Numbered from the stretch's first letter, positions 52,403 through 62,486 are shown. The stretch: 64,000 nucleotides of DNA from Rhodobacter sp. (GCA_027490955.1 JAIXXB010000021.1:1-64000), one strand, 5' to 3'. Notes: generated from the sequence alone by a model not told the origin. Numbers and translations: made by a program.

Positions 52403-54268
52403 ATGACCGATTCTTCGACCTTGCCCCCCACTGGGTACGAGCTGATTCAATCGTATTTGAAAACAATCGACGGCAGCCCCGGCGTTTATCGGATGCTCAA
52501 TGCCGCATCCGAAGTGCTGTATGTAGGCAAGGCGCGCAATTTGCGGGCGCGGGTTTCAAACTATGCGCGCCCATCGGGCCATTCGGCGCGGATTGCGCGG
52601 ATGATCCATGAAACCGCATCGATGATGTTCCTGACCACGCGCACCGAAACCGAGGCGCTGCTGCTGGAACAGAACCTGATCAAGCAGCTTAAGCCGCGTT
52701 ACAACGTGCTCTTGCGCGATGATAAATCTTTCCCCAATATTCTGATTTCCACAACGCACCCTTTTCCCCAATTGAAAAAGCATCGCGGCAAGCGCAGCGA
52801 AAAGGGGGCCTATTATGGCCCTTTTGCCAGCGCGGGGGCGGTGACGCGCACATTGAACCAACTGCAAAAGGTGTTTTTGCTGCGCAACTGTTCTGATGCG
52901 ATGTTTGACAGCCGCACGCGTCCCTGCCTGCAATACCAAATCAAACGCTGCGCCGCGCCTTGCGTGGGTAAGGTGGATGAGGCGGGCTATGCGGGGCTGG
53001 TCGCCGATGCGCAGCGGTTTTTAGAGGGAAAGACGACCGCCGTTCAAGCCAACCTTGCCCGCGAAATGGCCGAGGCGTCGGATGCGATGTTGTTCGAACG
53101 CGCTGCCGCCCTGCGCGACCGCATCCGCGCGCTGACCACTGTGCAGCAATCCCAAGGTATCAATCCCGCTGGCGTCACCGAAGCCGATGTGATCGCCCTG
53201 CATTTGGAAAATGGGCAGGCTTGTGTGCAGGTGTTTTTCATTCGCGCCAATCAAAGCTGGGGCAACCGCGATTTTTATCCGCGCACGGGGGCAGGGGCGG
53301 AAGAGGCCGAGATTCTTGAGGCCTTTTTGGCGCAATTCTATGACGATAAAGAACCGCCGCGTTTGATCTTGTTATCTCATCCCATCGATAACGAAGACCT
53401 GATGGTGCAGCTTTTGGCCGATCGCGCGGGACGCCGCGTTGAAATCGCCGTACCGCAGCGGGGCGAAAAGTTGGAATTGGTGGAAAACGCCGCCCGCAAT
53501 GCCCGCGAAAGTTTGGCGCGCAAAATGTCGGAATCCAGCACTCAAAACCGCCTGTTGGAAGGTCTGGCCGAGGCCTTTGATTTGGATGGCCCGCCCAAAC
53601 GGATCGAGGTTTATGATAACTCGCATATCCAAGGTTCGGATGCTGTGGGTGGGATGATTGTTGCAGGTGCGGATGGGTTTTTGAAAAGCCAATATCGCAA
53701 GTTCAACATCAAATCGGCGGCGGGGGCGAATAGCGACGATTTTGGCATGATGCGCGAGGTGCTGACGCGGCGCTTTGAACGGCTGCTGAAAGAGGATCCA
53801 GATCGCAAATCCGATATGTGGCCAGACTTGTTGCTGATTGACGGGGGGGCAGGGCAAGTGTCCGCTGTGGCGGGAATCTTGGCCGAATTGGGCGTGGATG
53901 ATATTGCCATGGTGGGCGTGGCCAAGGGCGTTGACCGCGACCAAGGCAAGGAAGAATTCTATCGCGCGGGCGAGCCCCCCTTTGCCCTGCAACGCAATGA
54001 TCCTGTGCTGTATTTCATTCAGCGCCTGCGCGATGAGGCGCATCGCTGGGCCATCGGGGCGCATCGTGCAAAGCGCAGCAAGGCAATCTCCTCGACGCCT
54101 TTGGATGATGTGCCGGGCATCGGGGCGGTGCGCAAACGCGCGCTGCTGGCCCATTTTGGCAGCGCCAAGGCCGTGGCGCGGGCAGGCTTGCCCGACCTTA
54201 TGGCCGTACCAGGCATTTCCGAAGCGATGGCGCAGCAGATATCAGATTTCTTTAATGCGAAAAGCTAG
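52403..54268 (+). CDS. uvrC: Excinuclease ABC subunit C
   Basis: A 621-residue UvrC that cuts both sides of a DNA lesion in nucleotide excision repair. The GIY-YIG 3' nuclease domain begins PGVYRMLNAASEVLYVGKA, cysteine-rich CLQYQIKRCAAPC follows, then the UVR segment, the RNase H-like 5' nuclease (DLLLIDGGAGQ) and C-terminal HhH motifs (DVPGIGAVRKRALL). Length is normal. ATG 52403 has only a weak ribosome site. No LexA box is seen upstream. Confidence 0.96.
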   Translation: MTDSSTLPPTGYELIQSYLKTIDGSPGVYRMLNAASEVLYVGKARNLRARVSNYARPSGHSARIARMIHETASMMFLTTRTETEALLLEQNLIKQLKPRYNVLLRDDKSFPNILISTTHPFPQLKKHRGKRSEKGAYYGPFASAGAVTRTLNQLQKVFLLRNCSDAMFDSRTRPCLQYQIKRCAAPCVGKVDEAGYAGLVADAQRFLEGKTTAVQANLAREMAEASDAMLFERAAALRDRIRALTTVQQSQGINPAGVTEADVIALHLENGQACVQVFFIRANQSWGNRDFYPRTGAGAEEAEILEAFLAQFYDDKEPPRLILLSHPIDNEDLMVQLLADRAGRRVEIAVPQRGEKLELVENAARNARESLARKMSESSTQNRLLEGLAEAFDLDGPPKRIEVYDNSHIQGSDAVGGMIVAGADGFLKSQYRKFNIKSAAGANSDDFGMMREVLTRRFERLLKEDPDRKSDMWPDLLLIDGGAGQVSAVAGILAELGVDDIAMVGVAKGVDRDQGKEEFYRAGEPPFALQRNDPVLYFIQRLRDEAHRWAIGAHRAKRSKAISSTPLDDVPGIGAVRKRALLAHFGSAKAVARAGLPDLMAVPGISEAMAQQISDFFNAKS

Positions 54269-54298
54269 GCCCCCAAAGCCATTTTGATCTGGGGGCCT
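54267..54298. terminator. Terminator between uvrC and peroxiredoxin
   Basis: AGGCCCCCA (54267-54275) pairs perfectly with TGGGGGCCT (54290-54298) around a 14-base loop, between the stops of two convergent genes. It overlaps the uvrC stop codon. Confidence 0.65.
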
Positions 54299-54304
54299 GA
54301 TCCT

Positions 54305-54961
54305 TTACTTCGGCGCTTTGGCAAAGCGCAGATAGGGCAGTTTGATGTCCAGCTCGCCAAAACGCTCTTTCGCCTGATCGTTGTTCAGCGCCAGCGCCAC
54401 GATCACATCTTGGCCCACTTGCCAATTGGCAGGGGTGGCCAAAGGCACTCCATCTGTGGCCTGCACAGCATCCAATGCGCGCAGAATCTCGGCAAAATTG
54501 CGGCCCACAGACATAGGGTATGACATGGTCAGGCGCACTTTTTTGTCAGGCCCAATGATATAGACTGTGCGCACTGTCGCGGTATTGGCAGGGGTGCGCC
54601 CTTCGGTGGGCAGGTAGTAATCGGCGGGCAGCATGTCATAGGCTTTGGCAACTGTCAGAGAGGTGTCGTCGATAATGGGAAAATCGGCAGGGCTGCCTGC
54701 AAAGGCTTCGATATCGCGCTTCCATTTGCCGTGATCTTCGACGCTGTCCACCGACACGCCAATCACCTTTGTATTGCGTTTCTTCCATTCGGCGGCAAGC
54801 TGCGCCACGGCGCCAAATTCTGTGGTGCAAACGGGGGTAAAGTCGCGCGGGTGGCTGAAGATAATGGCATAGCCGCCTGCCAGCCAGTCGTGAAAATGAA
54901 TGGTTCCTGCCGTGCTTTCGGCGGTGAAATCGGGGGCAAGATCGTTGATGCGAATCGACAT
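54305..54961 (-). CDS. 1-Cys peroxiredoxin (Prx6 type)
   Basis: A 218-residue peroxidase. The peroxidatic cysteine is in HPRDFTPVCTTEFGAV (residue ~46), and the C-terminal Prx6 extension DVIVALALNNDQAKERF is present. No resolving cysteine is evident. It reduces peroxides in the cytoplasm. AGGAG six bases before ATG 54961 supports the start. It is divergent from the aldehyde dehydrogenase gene across about 260 bases. Confidence 0.92.
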   Translation of the reverse strand: MSIRINDLAPDFTAESTAGTIHFHDWLAGGYAIIFSHPRDFTPVCTTEFGAVAQLAAEWKKRNTKVIGVSVDSVEDHGKWKRDIEAFAGSPADFPIIDDTSLTVAKAYDMLPADYYLPTEGRTPANTATVRTVYIIGPDKKVRLTMSYPMSVGRNFAEILRALDAVQATDGVPLATPANWQVGQDVIVALALNNDQAKERFGELDIKLPYLRFAKAPK

Positions 54962-55224
54962 GGGCAACTCCTGTGGTTTTCCTTGCCTTACACCTATAGG
55001 CTTTGGAAGAAAATTCTAGATAGGCAGGCTGTGGTGCTGTGAAATAGAATATTTTCCTATGCGGCGCTGGTGTTGCGCAAGGAATGTCGCAAATGGGCGG
55101 TGCAAACTAGGGTGGCATTCTATAAACCTGTCATCAAATGGGCCTATGCTGTGCCAAAGACTTGGCCAAGCCTTGCCCAAGCGGCGCGATTGCGCCAAGA
55201 TATGATCAAATTATGGGGGCCAAA

Positions 55225-56673
55225 ATGCTGCACAAACGCGAGTTTTATATCAACGGCGCATGGGTGCCGCCAATCGCCCCGCGCGATTGCGATGTGATCA
55301 ACCCATCCACCGAAGAGCCTTGCGCTGTCATCTCGCTGGGCGGTGAGGCTGATTTGAACGCAGCCGTTGCCGCAGCCAAGGCAGCCTTTCCCGCATGGGC
55401 GGCCACACCGCTTGCCCAGCGCCGCGCCGTGGTAGAGCGCATTTTGCAGCAGTATCACGCCCGCGTGGAAGAGTTGTCCCAAGCCATTTCCATGGAAATG
55501 GGCGCGCCGATTGATCTGGCGCGCGAGGAGCAGTCCCCCTGCCTGCCATGGCACTTGGAAAACTTTTTGACGGCCTTTGATAACATGGAATGGATCCGCC
55601 CCCTTGGCCCCCATGCGCCCAATGACCGAATCGCGCTGGAACCGATTGGCGTGGTGGGGCTGATCACGCCGTGGAATTGGCCGATGAATCAAATCGCGCT
55701 GAAAGCCATTCCTGCGATTTTGGCAGGTTGCACCTGCATTCTAAAGCCATCCGAGGAATCCCCACTGAACGCGATGATCTTTGCCGAGTTCTGCCATGAT
55801 GCGGGCCTGCCTGCGGGGGTGTTCAACCTTGTCAATGGGGATGGGGCAGGGGTTGGGGCAGCAATGTCGGCCCACCCTGATATCGAGATGATTTCCTTTA
55901 CAGGGTCAACCCGCGCGGGCCGCGCCATTTCGGCCGCGGCGGCGCAAACGCTTAAGCGTGTGACCTTGGAATTGGGCGGCAAGGGGGCCAATATCATTTT
56001 TGCCGATGCGGGCGAAGAGGCCGTGGCGCGCGGTGTGCGCAAGATGATGATGAATTCGGGCCAATCGTGCAACGCGCCAAGTCGCATGTTGGTAGAGCGT
56101 CCTTTGTATGACCGCGCGGTGCAAGTGGCCGCGCAAACCGCAAATGCCATCAAAGTGGCCCCCGCGCATCTGCCGGGTGATCACATGGGCCCTGTGGTCA
56201 ACAAACGCCAGTTTGACCAGATTCAGGGCTATATTCAAAAGGGCATTGATGAGGGCGCGCGCCTGATTGCAGGCGGTCTTGGTCTGCCCGACAGCGTCAA
56301 CCGCGGCTATTTCGTGCGCCCAACAGTGTTTGCCGATGTGCGTCCCGGCATGACGATTGAACGCGAAGAAATCTTTGGGCCCGTGATGTGCATGATCCCC
56401 TTTGATACCGAGGAAGAGGCGCTGCATATCGCCAATGACACGCCCTATGGCCTGACCAATTTTGTGCAAAGCCAAGATGGTGCGCGCCGCAATCGGCTGG
56501 CGCGCCGTTTGCGGTCGGGCATGGTGGAAATGAATTACAACGGCCGCGGCGCGGGCAGCCCCTTTGGCGGGGTCAAACAATCGGGGCGCGCGCGCGAAGG
56601 CGGGCATTGGGGGCTGGAAGAGTTCTTAGAGGTCAAGGCAATTTCGGGCTGGGACAGCACGCAAGAGGCGTGA
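55225..56673 (+). CDS. Aldehyde dehydrogenase family protein
   Basis: A ~482-residue NAD(P)-dependent aldehyde dehydrogenase. Blocks are GLITPWNWPMNQ, FTGSTRAGRAI, the catalytic glutamate in TLELGGKGANI, the catalytic cysteine in NSGQSCNAPSR, and EEIFGPV. ATG 55225 has a GGGGG stretch upstream; ATG 55213 is possible. An old-yellow-enzyme-type gene follows after 69 bases, suggesting a catabolic pair. Substrate is unknown. Confidence 0.9.
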   Translation: MLHKREFYINGAWVPPIAPRDCDVINPSTEEPCAVISLGGEADLNAAVAAAKAAFPAWAATPLAQRRAVVERILQQYHARVEELSQAISMEMGAPIDLAREEQSPCLPWHLENFLTAFDNMEWIRPLGPHAPNDRIALEPIGVVGLITPWNWPMNQIALKAIPAILAGCTCILKPSEESPLNAMIFAEFCHDAGLPAGVFNLVNGDGAGVGAAMSAHPDIEMISFTGSTRAGRAISAAAAQTLKRVTLELGGKGANIIFADAGEEAVARGVRKMMMNSGQSCNAPSRMLVERPLYDRAVQVAAQTANAIKVAPAHLPGDHMGPVVNKRQFDQIQGYIQKGIDEGARLIAGGLGLPDSVNRGYFVRPTVFADVRPGMTIEREEIFGPVMCMIPFDTEEEALHIANDTPYGLTNFVQSQDGARRNRLARRLRSGMVEMNYNGRGAGSPFGGVKQSGRAREGGHWGLEEFLEVKAISGWDSTQEA

Positions 56674-56742
56674 CGAAAACAGCGCGAAAAGGGTCGCGTT
56701 AACCTCTCACGCTGGGCGCGGGATTGGGCTTAGGCTGATGGG

Positions 56743-58719
56743 ATGACGCAGTTCCCTCGCCTGTCCCAACCTTTAACTTTGCGCGGGCATACGCTGCGCA
56801 ATCGCATTGTCTTTGGTGCGCATACCAATAACATGTCCGAAGGCGGGCTGCCGCTGGCGCGCATGGCGGGGTATTTGACCGAACGGGCAAAGGGCGGGGC
56901 GGGCATGATTGTGACCGAACCTGTGCCTGTCCATCGCACAGGGGTCTTGACGCGTGGCAATCTGCTGCACGGCGATGATGCGATCATCGCGCCCTTTCGC
57001 GCCATCACCGATGCGGTGAAAGATGCAGGCGCAGTGATTTGCCAACAGCTTTACCACGTGGGCGCGCATGGCGATGCCGACCTTAGCTTTGCGCCGCATG
57101 TCTCGCCTTCGGGTGGGGTCAGCTACCACGACAGCGACGGCTCGCATGCGCTGACGGCGGGCGAGGTGCAGGAATTGCTCGATGCCCATCTTGCCGCAGC
57201 CATTCGTGCGCAAAAGGCGGGGTTTCACGGGGTCGAGGTGTGGGCCGCCTATCATTCGCTGATCGACCAGTTCTGGACACCATGGAGCAATGCGCGCGCC
57301 GATGAGTGGGGCGGTTCCTTGCAAAACCGCACCCGCTTTTCGCGCCAATTGATCGAGAATATCCGCCGCGCTTGCGGCGAAGATTTCATCGTTGGTCTGG
57401 CGATCAGCTATGCGCCCAGCTATTCGGTGAACTTGTCCGCGCAAAAGTTGTGCCAGATTGTGGCCCTGCATGATGCCACGGGCCATATCGATTATGTCAC
57501 TGTCGGCGCGGGCAGTTATCTGGAATTTGACGCGATTATCCCGCCCTTTACCCATGGCGAGAAGTTGACCACGCCGCTGACGGCGCTTTTGAAAGCGCAG
57601 GCCAAACATGCGGTGATCACGTCCGAGGCGGGCATCCGCACCCCGCAAAATGCCGAGGATGTTTTGGCCGCAGGTCAGGCCGATTTGGTGTCTATCGTGC
57701 GCGGGCAAATTGCAGATCCACATTTGGCGGCCAAGGCCACGTCGGGGCGGGCAGATGACATTCGCCCTTGTATTTCGTGCAATCAAATGTGTTGGGGGCG
57801 GCGCAGCCGCGACTATTGGATTTCATGTCTCGTCAACCCGTCGGTTGGGCGCGAATATGAATGGGGCGGTGATCGGTTTACGCCCGCGCCTGCGGCAAAG
57901 TCGGTGCTGGTGGTGGGCGCAGGGCCAGCGGGGTTAGAGGCTGCGCGCGTGGCCGCTTTGCGCGGGCATCGGGTAGCGCTGCACGAAGCGGCATCAGAAA
58001 TTGGCGGGCAATTCCGCCTTGCAGGGCTGCAGCCACGTCGCGCGCAAATTCTAGATTTGATGGCATGGTATGAACGCCAATTTGCCGATTTGGGCGTAGC
58101 GCTGCATCGCAACAGTTATCTGGACGAGGCAGACCTTGCTGCCCATCCGGCGGATACGATCATCATAGCCACAGGCAGCCTGCCCGATGAGTCAGGCGCG
58201 CAGCGCTGGCGGCCTGATCTGCCTGCCCTGCCCGGCATTGATTTGGGCGGCGTTTATGCGCCCGAAGCCGTGCTGCGGCGCGAGGCGCGGCTTGGCGATA
58301 GCGTGCTGATTTATGACGAAGGCAGCAATTGGCGCGGGGTTGGCACGGCTTGGTATATGGCCGAAAAAGGGCATAGCGTGACCATCATCACCCCTGAACC
58401 CTTTGTCGGCCGCGAGATTGCCCGCACCGCCGCCGATGGGGCCGCACGCAAGCGGCTGGCTGGGTTGGGTGTGACTTTTCGGGTGGAACATTGCCTGTCA
58501 GCATGGCACGGCAATGGCGCGACCATTCGCAACATGCTGACGGGGGTGGAAGAAACCCTTGCCGCCAGCGCGCTGGTCATGGCCACCACCAACCGCGCCT
58601 TTGACCCGTTTCCCGAAACCATCGCCGATAAGACCCTGCACCGAATCGGCGATTGCATGGCCCCCCGCCTTGCGGCCTATGCCTTTCACGAAGGGCGCAA
58701 GCTGGCCCTCACGCTTTAG
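56743..58719 (+). CDS. Old-yellow-enzyme/trimethylamine-dehydrogenase-like flavo-iron-sulfur oxidoreductase
   Basis: A 658-residue enzyme with an N-terminal FMN TIM barrel (to ~residue 350). A 4Fe-4S cluster has ligands in CISCNQMCW and the following cysteine in WISC. A C-terminal FAD/NAD-binding half has the motif VLVVGAGPAGLEAARVA. This is the layout of 2,4-dienoyl-CoA reductase, trimethylamine dehydrogenase and N-methylproline demethylases. The partner aldehyde dehydrogenase fits N-demethylation or a similar oxidation, but the substrate is unknown. Confidence 0.85.
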   Translation: MTQFPRLSQPLTLRGHTLRNRIVFGAHTNNMSEGGLPLARMAGYLTERAKGGAGMIVTEPVPVHRTGVLTRGNLLHGDDAIIAPFRAITDAVKDAGAVICQQLYHVGAHGDADLSFAPHVSPSGGVSYHDSDGSHALTAGEVQELLDAHLAAAIRAQKAGFHGVEVWAAYHSLIDQFWTPWSNARADEWGGSLQNRTRFSRQLIENIRRACGEDFIVGLAISYAPSYSVNLSAQKLCQIVALHDATGHIDYVTVGAGSYLEFDAIIPPFTHGEKLTTPLTALLKAQAKHAVITSEAGIRTPQNAEDVLAAGQADLVSIVRGQIADPHLAAKATSGRADDIRPCISCNQMCWGRRSRDYWISCLVNPSVGREYEWGGDRFTPAPAAKSVLVVGAGPAGLEAARVAALRGHRVALHEAASEIGGQFRLAGLQPRRAQILDLMAWYERQFADLGVALHRNSYLDEADLAAHPADTIIIATGSLPDESGAQRWRPDLPALPGIDLGGVYAPEAVLRREARLGDSVLIYDEGSNWRGVGTAWYMAEKGHSVTIITPEPFVGREIARTAADGAARKRLAGLGVTFRVEHCLSAWHGNGATIRNMLTGVEETLAASALVMATTNRAFDPFPETIADKTLHRIGDCMAPRLAAYAFHEGRKLALTL

Positions 58720-58778
58720 CGCTATTGCATATCAGCGCCGCCTTGCGCGATAACTTGGCCATACCCGTGAGGCCCGCC

Positions 58779-59051
58779 ATGAAACAGTTGATCCTAACCT
58801 TTACTGCCCTGATTGCCCTTTCGGTGCCTGCCTATGGTGCCTGTTATGTTGACTATAAGGCAAAGAAAGATAACCCGCTGCGGCTGCATTACGGCGTGGC
58901 CGAAGTGGCCTGTGGCGGCAATGCCGAAGCAGACCTTGCCGCGCGTTTGGCCGCAAATGGCTGGACATTGCTGGCCATTGTGTCCAGTTTCGATGAAACG
59001 GGTTTGGCAGAAAGACAAGAGAGTGCGGCCAATTACTTCCTTCGCTTCTGA
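58779..59051 (+). CDS. Small secreted protein overlapping a membrane regulator
   Basis: A 90-residue protein with a signal peptide (LILTFTALIALSVPAYG, cleavage before about residue 21) and two cysteines in the mature part. It overlaps the next gene by 29 bases. No family was recognised. Pairing with the membrane-anchored winged-helix gene suggests a periplasmic partner or sensor, by analogy with ToxR/ToxS-type pairs, but this is inference. Confidence 0.65.
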   Translation: MKQLILTFTALIALSVPAYGACYVDYKAKKDNPLRLHYGVAEVACGGNAEADLAARLAANGWTLLAIVSSFDETGLAERQESAANYFLRF

Positions 59052-59727
59052 TTTGCTGCGCGCGGGCAACCGCGCGGTTCTGTTCGGCATGGCTGCGATT
59101 CTTGCCGTTTTGCTGGCAACGGCGGTGTTTTTGTTTGCCTATCTGCCCGATGCCAACGCCTTTAACGCGCGGGTCGAGGCGCTGTTTGTCGCCAACGCAG
59201 ATCTGACATCGGGGGCCGAGATTAAGCTGCTTGAGATTCTTGCAGGTTCTGGCACGGCCTTTTCCGAAGTTCTGCAAAGCTACCGCCAAGTCATCTTTGT
59301 TTTGCTGGCCTTTTCAACCGCGCTGATGATTGCAGCATTGGTGTTTTTGGTGACGATCATCGCGCAAAATCGCCGCATTTCGGCCATCGCCCGCAGCGGG
59401 ATACAGGTGCAGTCGATCCTGATTTCCCGCGAAAGCCGCAGTGTTTACATCAATGATATGGAGTTTGATCTAACCGAAGCGGCCCTTGAAACCCTGTCTG
59501 TTTTGGCCGAGGCGCGGATGGATGACGAGGTGCTGACAGGCGCGGAAATTGAAGGCGTGATTTCAGGCCGCGACGCCGCTGATTGCGACGAGGCGGCAGG
59601 GGCCACCCGAATCAAACGCCTGCGCGACGCACTGGGCAATCAGCTTGTGGCGGAACTCTTGGTGAAAACGGTGGCGAAACGCGGCTATGCCTTGGCCGTG
59701 GGCAAAGAGGCGATACGTATGGTGTAA
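59023..59727 (+). CDS. Membrane-anchored winged-helix regulator
   Basis: A ~234-residue protein from GTG 59023. Transmembrane helices are at about residues 18-41 and 90-113, with a ~48-residue loop between them that would face the periplasm. The C-terminal ~120 residues form an OmpR/ToxR-like winged helix (TRIKRLRDALGNQLV, then LVKTVAKRGYALAV). The DNA-binding domain is thus tethered in the cytoplasm by an N-terminal hairpin, unlike ToxR, whose DNA domain is N-terminal. The start is uncertain. It overlaps the secreted gene and is convergent with the UbiH-type gene. Confidence 0.7.
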   Translation: MRPITSFASDLLRAGNRAVLFGMAAILAVLLATAVFLFAYLPDANAFNARVEALFVANADLTSGAEIKLLEILAGSGTAFSEVLQSYRQVIFVLLAFSTALMIAALVFLVTIIAQNRRISAIARSGIQVQSILISRESRSVYINDMEFDLTEAALETLSVLAEARMDDEVLTGAEIEGVISGRDAADCDEAAGATRIKRLRDALGNQLVAELLVKTVAKRGYALAVGKEAIRMV

Positions 59728-59733
59728 GGGGGG

Positions 59734-60966
59734 TTAAACCCTCTCACCCCTGAGCAGCCTTGGCAAACCTTCCCCTGCCACTCCTGCTGCTTTGCCGATA
59801 AACGCGCGGCGCAGGCTTGGTGCTGCGGCAATGGCGCCCATGCCCAAATCCCGCAGGCCGCGCAAAATGGGGTTGTCGTTGGAAAACAGCTTATTCACCC
59901 CGTCCATCCCCAGCGCCATGATGGTGGTGTCAAAGCGCCGCCATTGTTCATAACGCGCCAAAACGCTGGGCGCGCCAATGTCTAGCCCAAGGCGCGCGCC
60001 CTCGATCAGCACTTCGGCCAGCGCCGCCACATCGCGCAGGCCAAGGTTCAATCCCTGCCCTGCAATTGGGTGCACGCCGTGGGCGGCATCGCCGATCAAC
60101 GCCACGCGGGGCGCGATAAAGTTTTTGGCGACAGTCAGGTTCAAAGGATAAGTAAACCGCGCGCCTGCCAGCGCAATCTCGCCCAGAAAATCGCCAAAGC
60201 GTGGGCGCAGGGCGGCAAGGTATCCTGCATCATCCAGCGCCTGTATCTGCGCGGCAATGGCGGATTTTTCGCTCCACACAATCGAGGAGTGATGCCCCCC
60301 TGCCAGCGGCAAAATCGCCAAGGGGCCAGAGGGAAGAAAGTATTGATGCGCAATACCATTGTGCGCGCGTTCGTGGTGGATCGCAGTGACCAGTGCGGTT
60401 TGCCCGTAATCCCAGCCCCAGCGGGTAATGCCTGCGCGCTGGGCCACGCCGCTGGTGCGCCCATCCGCGCCGACGATCAGCTTTGCTGTCAGCACCTGCC
60501 CATCTTGCAGCGTGACAGTTGCGCAGCCTGCCTGAACGTCTTGGGCCGCCACGCTGTGCCCGCTGGTAAGGGTGATGTTTTCTTGCCCCTGCATTGCGGC
60601 CAAAAACCCTGCGTAGACATGGCGATCTTCCACCATATAGCCCATTGGCCCCGCGCCCAGTTCGGCGTGATCAAAGGTCATGAAAAACGGCGCGGGGCCG
60701 CGGCCCACCACGCCATCGGTGGTTTTGATTTGCAGCATCGGCTGGGCGTGACCCACCAACGCGGGCCAAACCCCAATCGCCGCCAGCAGGCGCTGCGAGG
60801 CGGCGGCAATGGCATAGGCCCGCCCATCAAACCCTGCAGAGGCGCGTGTCTGAGGCGCGCGCGCGTCGATCACGGCCACCTTTGCGCCGCCCTGCGCCAA
60901 GGCCAATGCCAAAGCAGGCCCATTCAGCCCGCCGCCCACGATAAGGATGTCATACTGTGCATTCAT
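59734..60966 (-). CDS. UbiH/UbiF-family FAD-dependent hydroxylase
   Basis: A 410-residue flavin monooxygenase of ubiquinone synthesis. The FAD motif VGGGLNGPALALALAQ starts near residue 10, with the DG motif VGADGRTSG and the signature GDAAHGVHPIAGQGLNLGL near 290. ATG 60966 matches the family start. Which ring position it hydroxylates cannot be told from sequence. It is divergent from the amidase across 75 bases. Confidence 0.88.
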   Translation of the reverse strand: MNAQYDILIVGGGLNGPALALALAQGGAKVAVIDARAPQTRASAGFDGRAYAIAAASQRLLAAIGVWPALVGHAQPMLQIKTTDGVVGRGPAPFFMTFDHAELGAGPMGYMVEDRHVYAGFLAAMQGQENITLTSGHSVAAQDVQAGCATVTLQDGQVLTAKLIVGADGRTSGVAQRAGITRWGWDYGQTALVTAIHHERAHNGIAHQYFLPSGPLAILPLAGGHHSSIVWSEKSAIAAQIQALDDAGYLAALRPRFGDFLGEIALAGARFTYPLNLTVAKNFIAPRVALIGDAAHGVHPIAGQGLNLGLRDVAALAEVLIEGARLGLDIGAPSVLARYEQWRRFDTTIMALGMDGVNKLFSNDNPILRGLRDLGMGAIAAAPSLRRAFIGKAAGVAGEGLPRLLRGERV

Positions 60967-61041
60967 GCGCCCAATATGGCGCATCGTGCGGGATTGTCCA
61001 TGCGCCCCCTTGCCGCTAGGCTGGCGCAAAAGGGGGCCATT

Positions 61042-62367
61042 ATGCGCAGAAATTGGGGCAATCTTTCCGCGGTGGATTTGGGCGCAGAAATTGCGCGCGG
61101 CAAGATCAACCCCGTGGAATTGGCCGAGTATTTTTTGGATGCCATCGCTAGCCATCCTTTGGGCGGGCAAATCTATGTCCGCACCACCGAGGGACGCGCG
61201 CGGGGCGAGGCGATGGCCGCCGCCGCCCGTGCCAAATCGGGCCATCGGCGGGGCGCTTTGGATGGTGTGCCGCTGTCGTGGAAAGATAACTTTGACACAT
61301 GGGATGCTGCCACCGAAGCAGGCTCTGCCCTGTTGCGGCACCGCCAGCCCAAAGCTGATGCGGATGTGCTGCGCCAAGCCACGCTTGCAGGTGCAGTGTG
61401 CCTTGGCAAAACCCATATGTCGGAACTGGCCTTTTCTGGATTGGGGTTGAACCCAATCACAGCCACACCGCCCTGCATCAATGATGCGCAGGCGGTGGCG
61501 GGTGGCTCGTCTTCAGGGGCGGCAACATCGGTTGCAAATGGGCTGGCCCCCGTGGCAATTGGCACTGATACGGGCGGCTCGGTGCGGGTGCCCGCGGCAT
61601 GGAACGATTTGGTGGGGTTTAAGGCCGATCATGGTAGCCTGCCGATGGGCGGGGTGGTGCCGCTCTGCGCAAGGTTTGACAGTATCGGCCCTTTGGCCCG
61701 CACTGTGGCCGATTGTGCGCTGGTTTGGGGGGCGCTGGCAGGCGCAGCGGTGCCCGATCTGGCGGGGGCAAGCATGGCAGGCGCGCGCCTTGCGGTGCTA
61801 GAGGATGTGGCCTTTGATGATATTCGCGCGGCCCCTGCAAAGGGGTTTGACGATGCGCTTGGCCGCCTTGCCCGCGCGGGCGCACAGGTGACGCGCCTGC
61901 GCTTTGCCCCCATGGCCCAAGCGATGGATTTGGCAGGGCTGCTGTTCACGCCCGAGGCCTATGCCCAGTGGCGCAGCACCATCGAAGCCGCGCCAGAGAA
62001 AATGTTCCCGCCCATTTTGGCCCGCTTTCGCGCAGGCGGTGACATTGGCGCGGCAGATTATATCGCCGCTTGGGCCGCGTTAGAGCGTATTCGCGCCCAG
62101 TGGCGCGGCGCTGTCGCAGGCTTTGATGCGGTGCTCTTGCCCACATCGCCGATAGTGCCACCCAATGCGCAGCGCCTTTTGGATGATCCCGCCTTTTTCG
62201 CGGCCGAAAACTTGCTGGCCTTGCGCAACACGCGTATCGGCAATTTGATGGGCGGGGCGGCCATTACCCTGCCCACGGCGCAGCCTTCGGTTGGAATATC
62301 GCTGATGGCGCAGGATGGCGGGTATCTTTTGCGCATCGCCCAAGCGGCCGAGCGGGCATTACAGTAA
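61042..62367 (+). CDS. Amidase-signature enzyme
   Basis: A 441-residue hydrolase of the GatA-like amidase family. The Ser-Ser-Lys triad is seen in LSWKDNFDTW (lysine), GGSSSGAATSVA (first serine), and GTDTGGSVRVPA (nucleophile region). AAGGGGG six bases before ATG 61042 supports the start. No gatB or gatC is near, so it is a catabolic amidase, substrate unknown. Confidence 0.87.
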   Translation: MRRNWGNLSAVDLGAEIARGKINPVELAEYFLDAIASHPLGGQIYVRTTEGRARGEAMAAAARAKSGHRRGALDGVPLSWKDNFDTWDAATEAGSALLRHRQPKADADVLRQATLAGAVCLGKTHMSELAFSGLGLNPITATPPCINDAQAVAGGSSSGAATSVANGLAPVAIGTDTGGSVRVPAAWNDLVGFKADHGSLPMGGVVPLCARFDSIGPLARTVADCALVWGALAGAAVPDLAGASMAGARLAVLEDVAFDDIRAAPAKGFDDALGRLARAGAQVTRLRFAPMAQAMDLAGLLFTPEAYAQWRSTIEAAPEKMFPPILARFRAGGDIGAADYIAAWAALERIRAQWRGAVAGFDAVLLPTSPIVPPNAQRLLDDPAFFAAENLLALRNTRIGNLMGGAAITLPTAQPSVGISLMAQDGGYLLRIAQAAERALQ

Positions 62368-62486
62368 CGGCCCGCCACTTTTCGCGCCATTTTCGCCCAG
62401 CCTTGCGCAGTTTTTCTAGACCCGCCGCGATTTTATGGCTATCTTGCCCACAAAACAGGGCGGCATGACCCTGAGTTGAGGCAGAT

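Noticed and set aside
60070..61041. N-terminal extension of the amidase frame over the UbiH-type gene
   Set aside because: It is antisense to well-conserved hydroxylase sequence. The amidase begins at ATG 61042 with a ribosome site.
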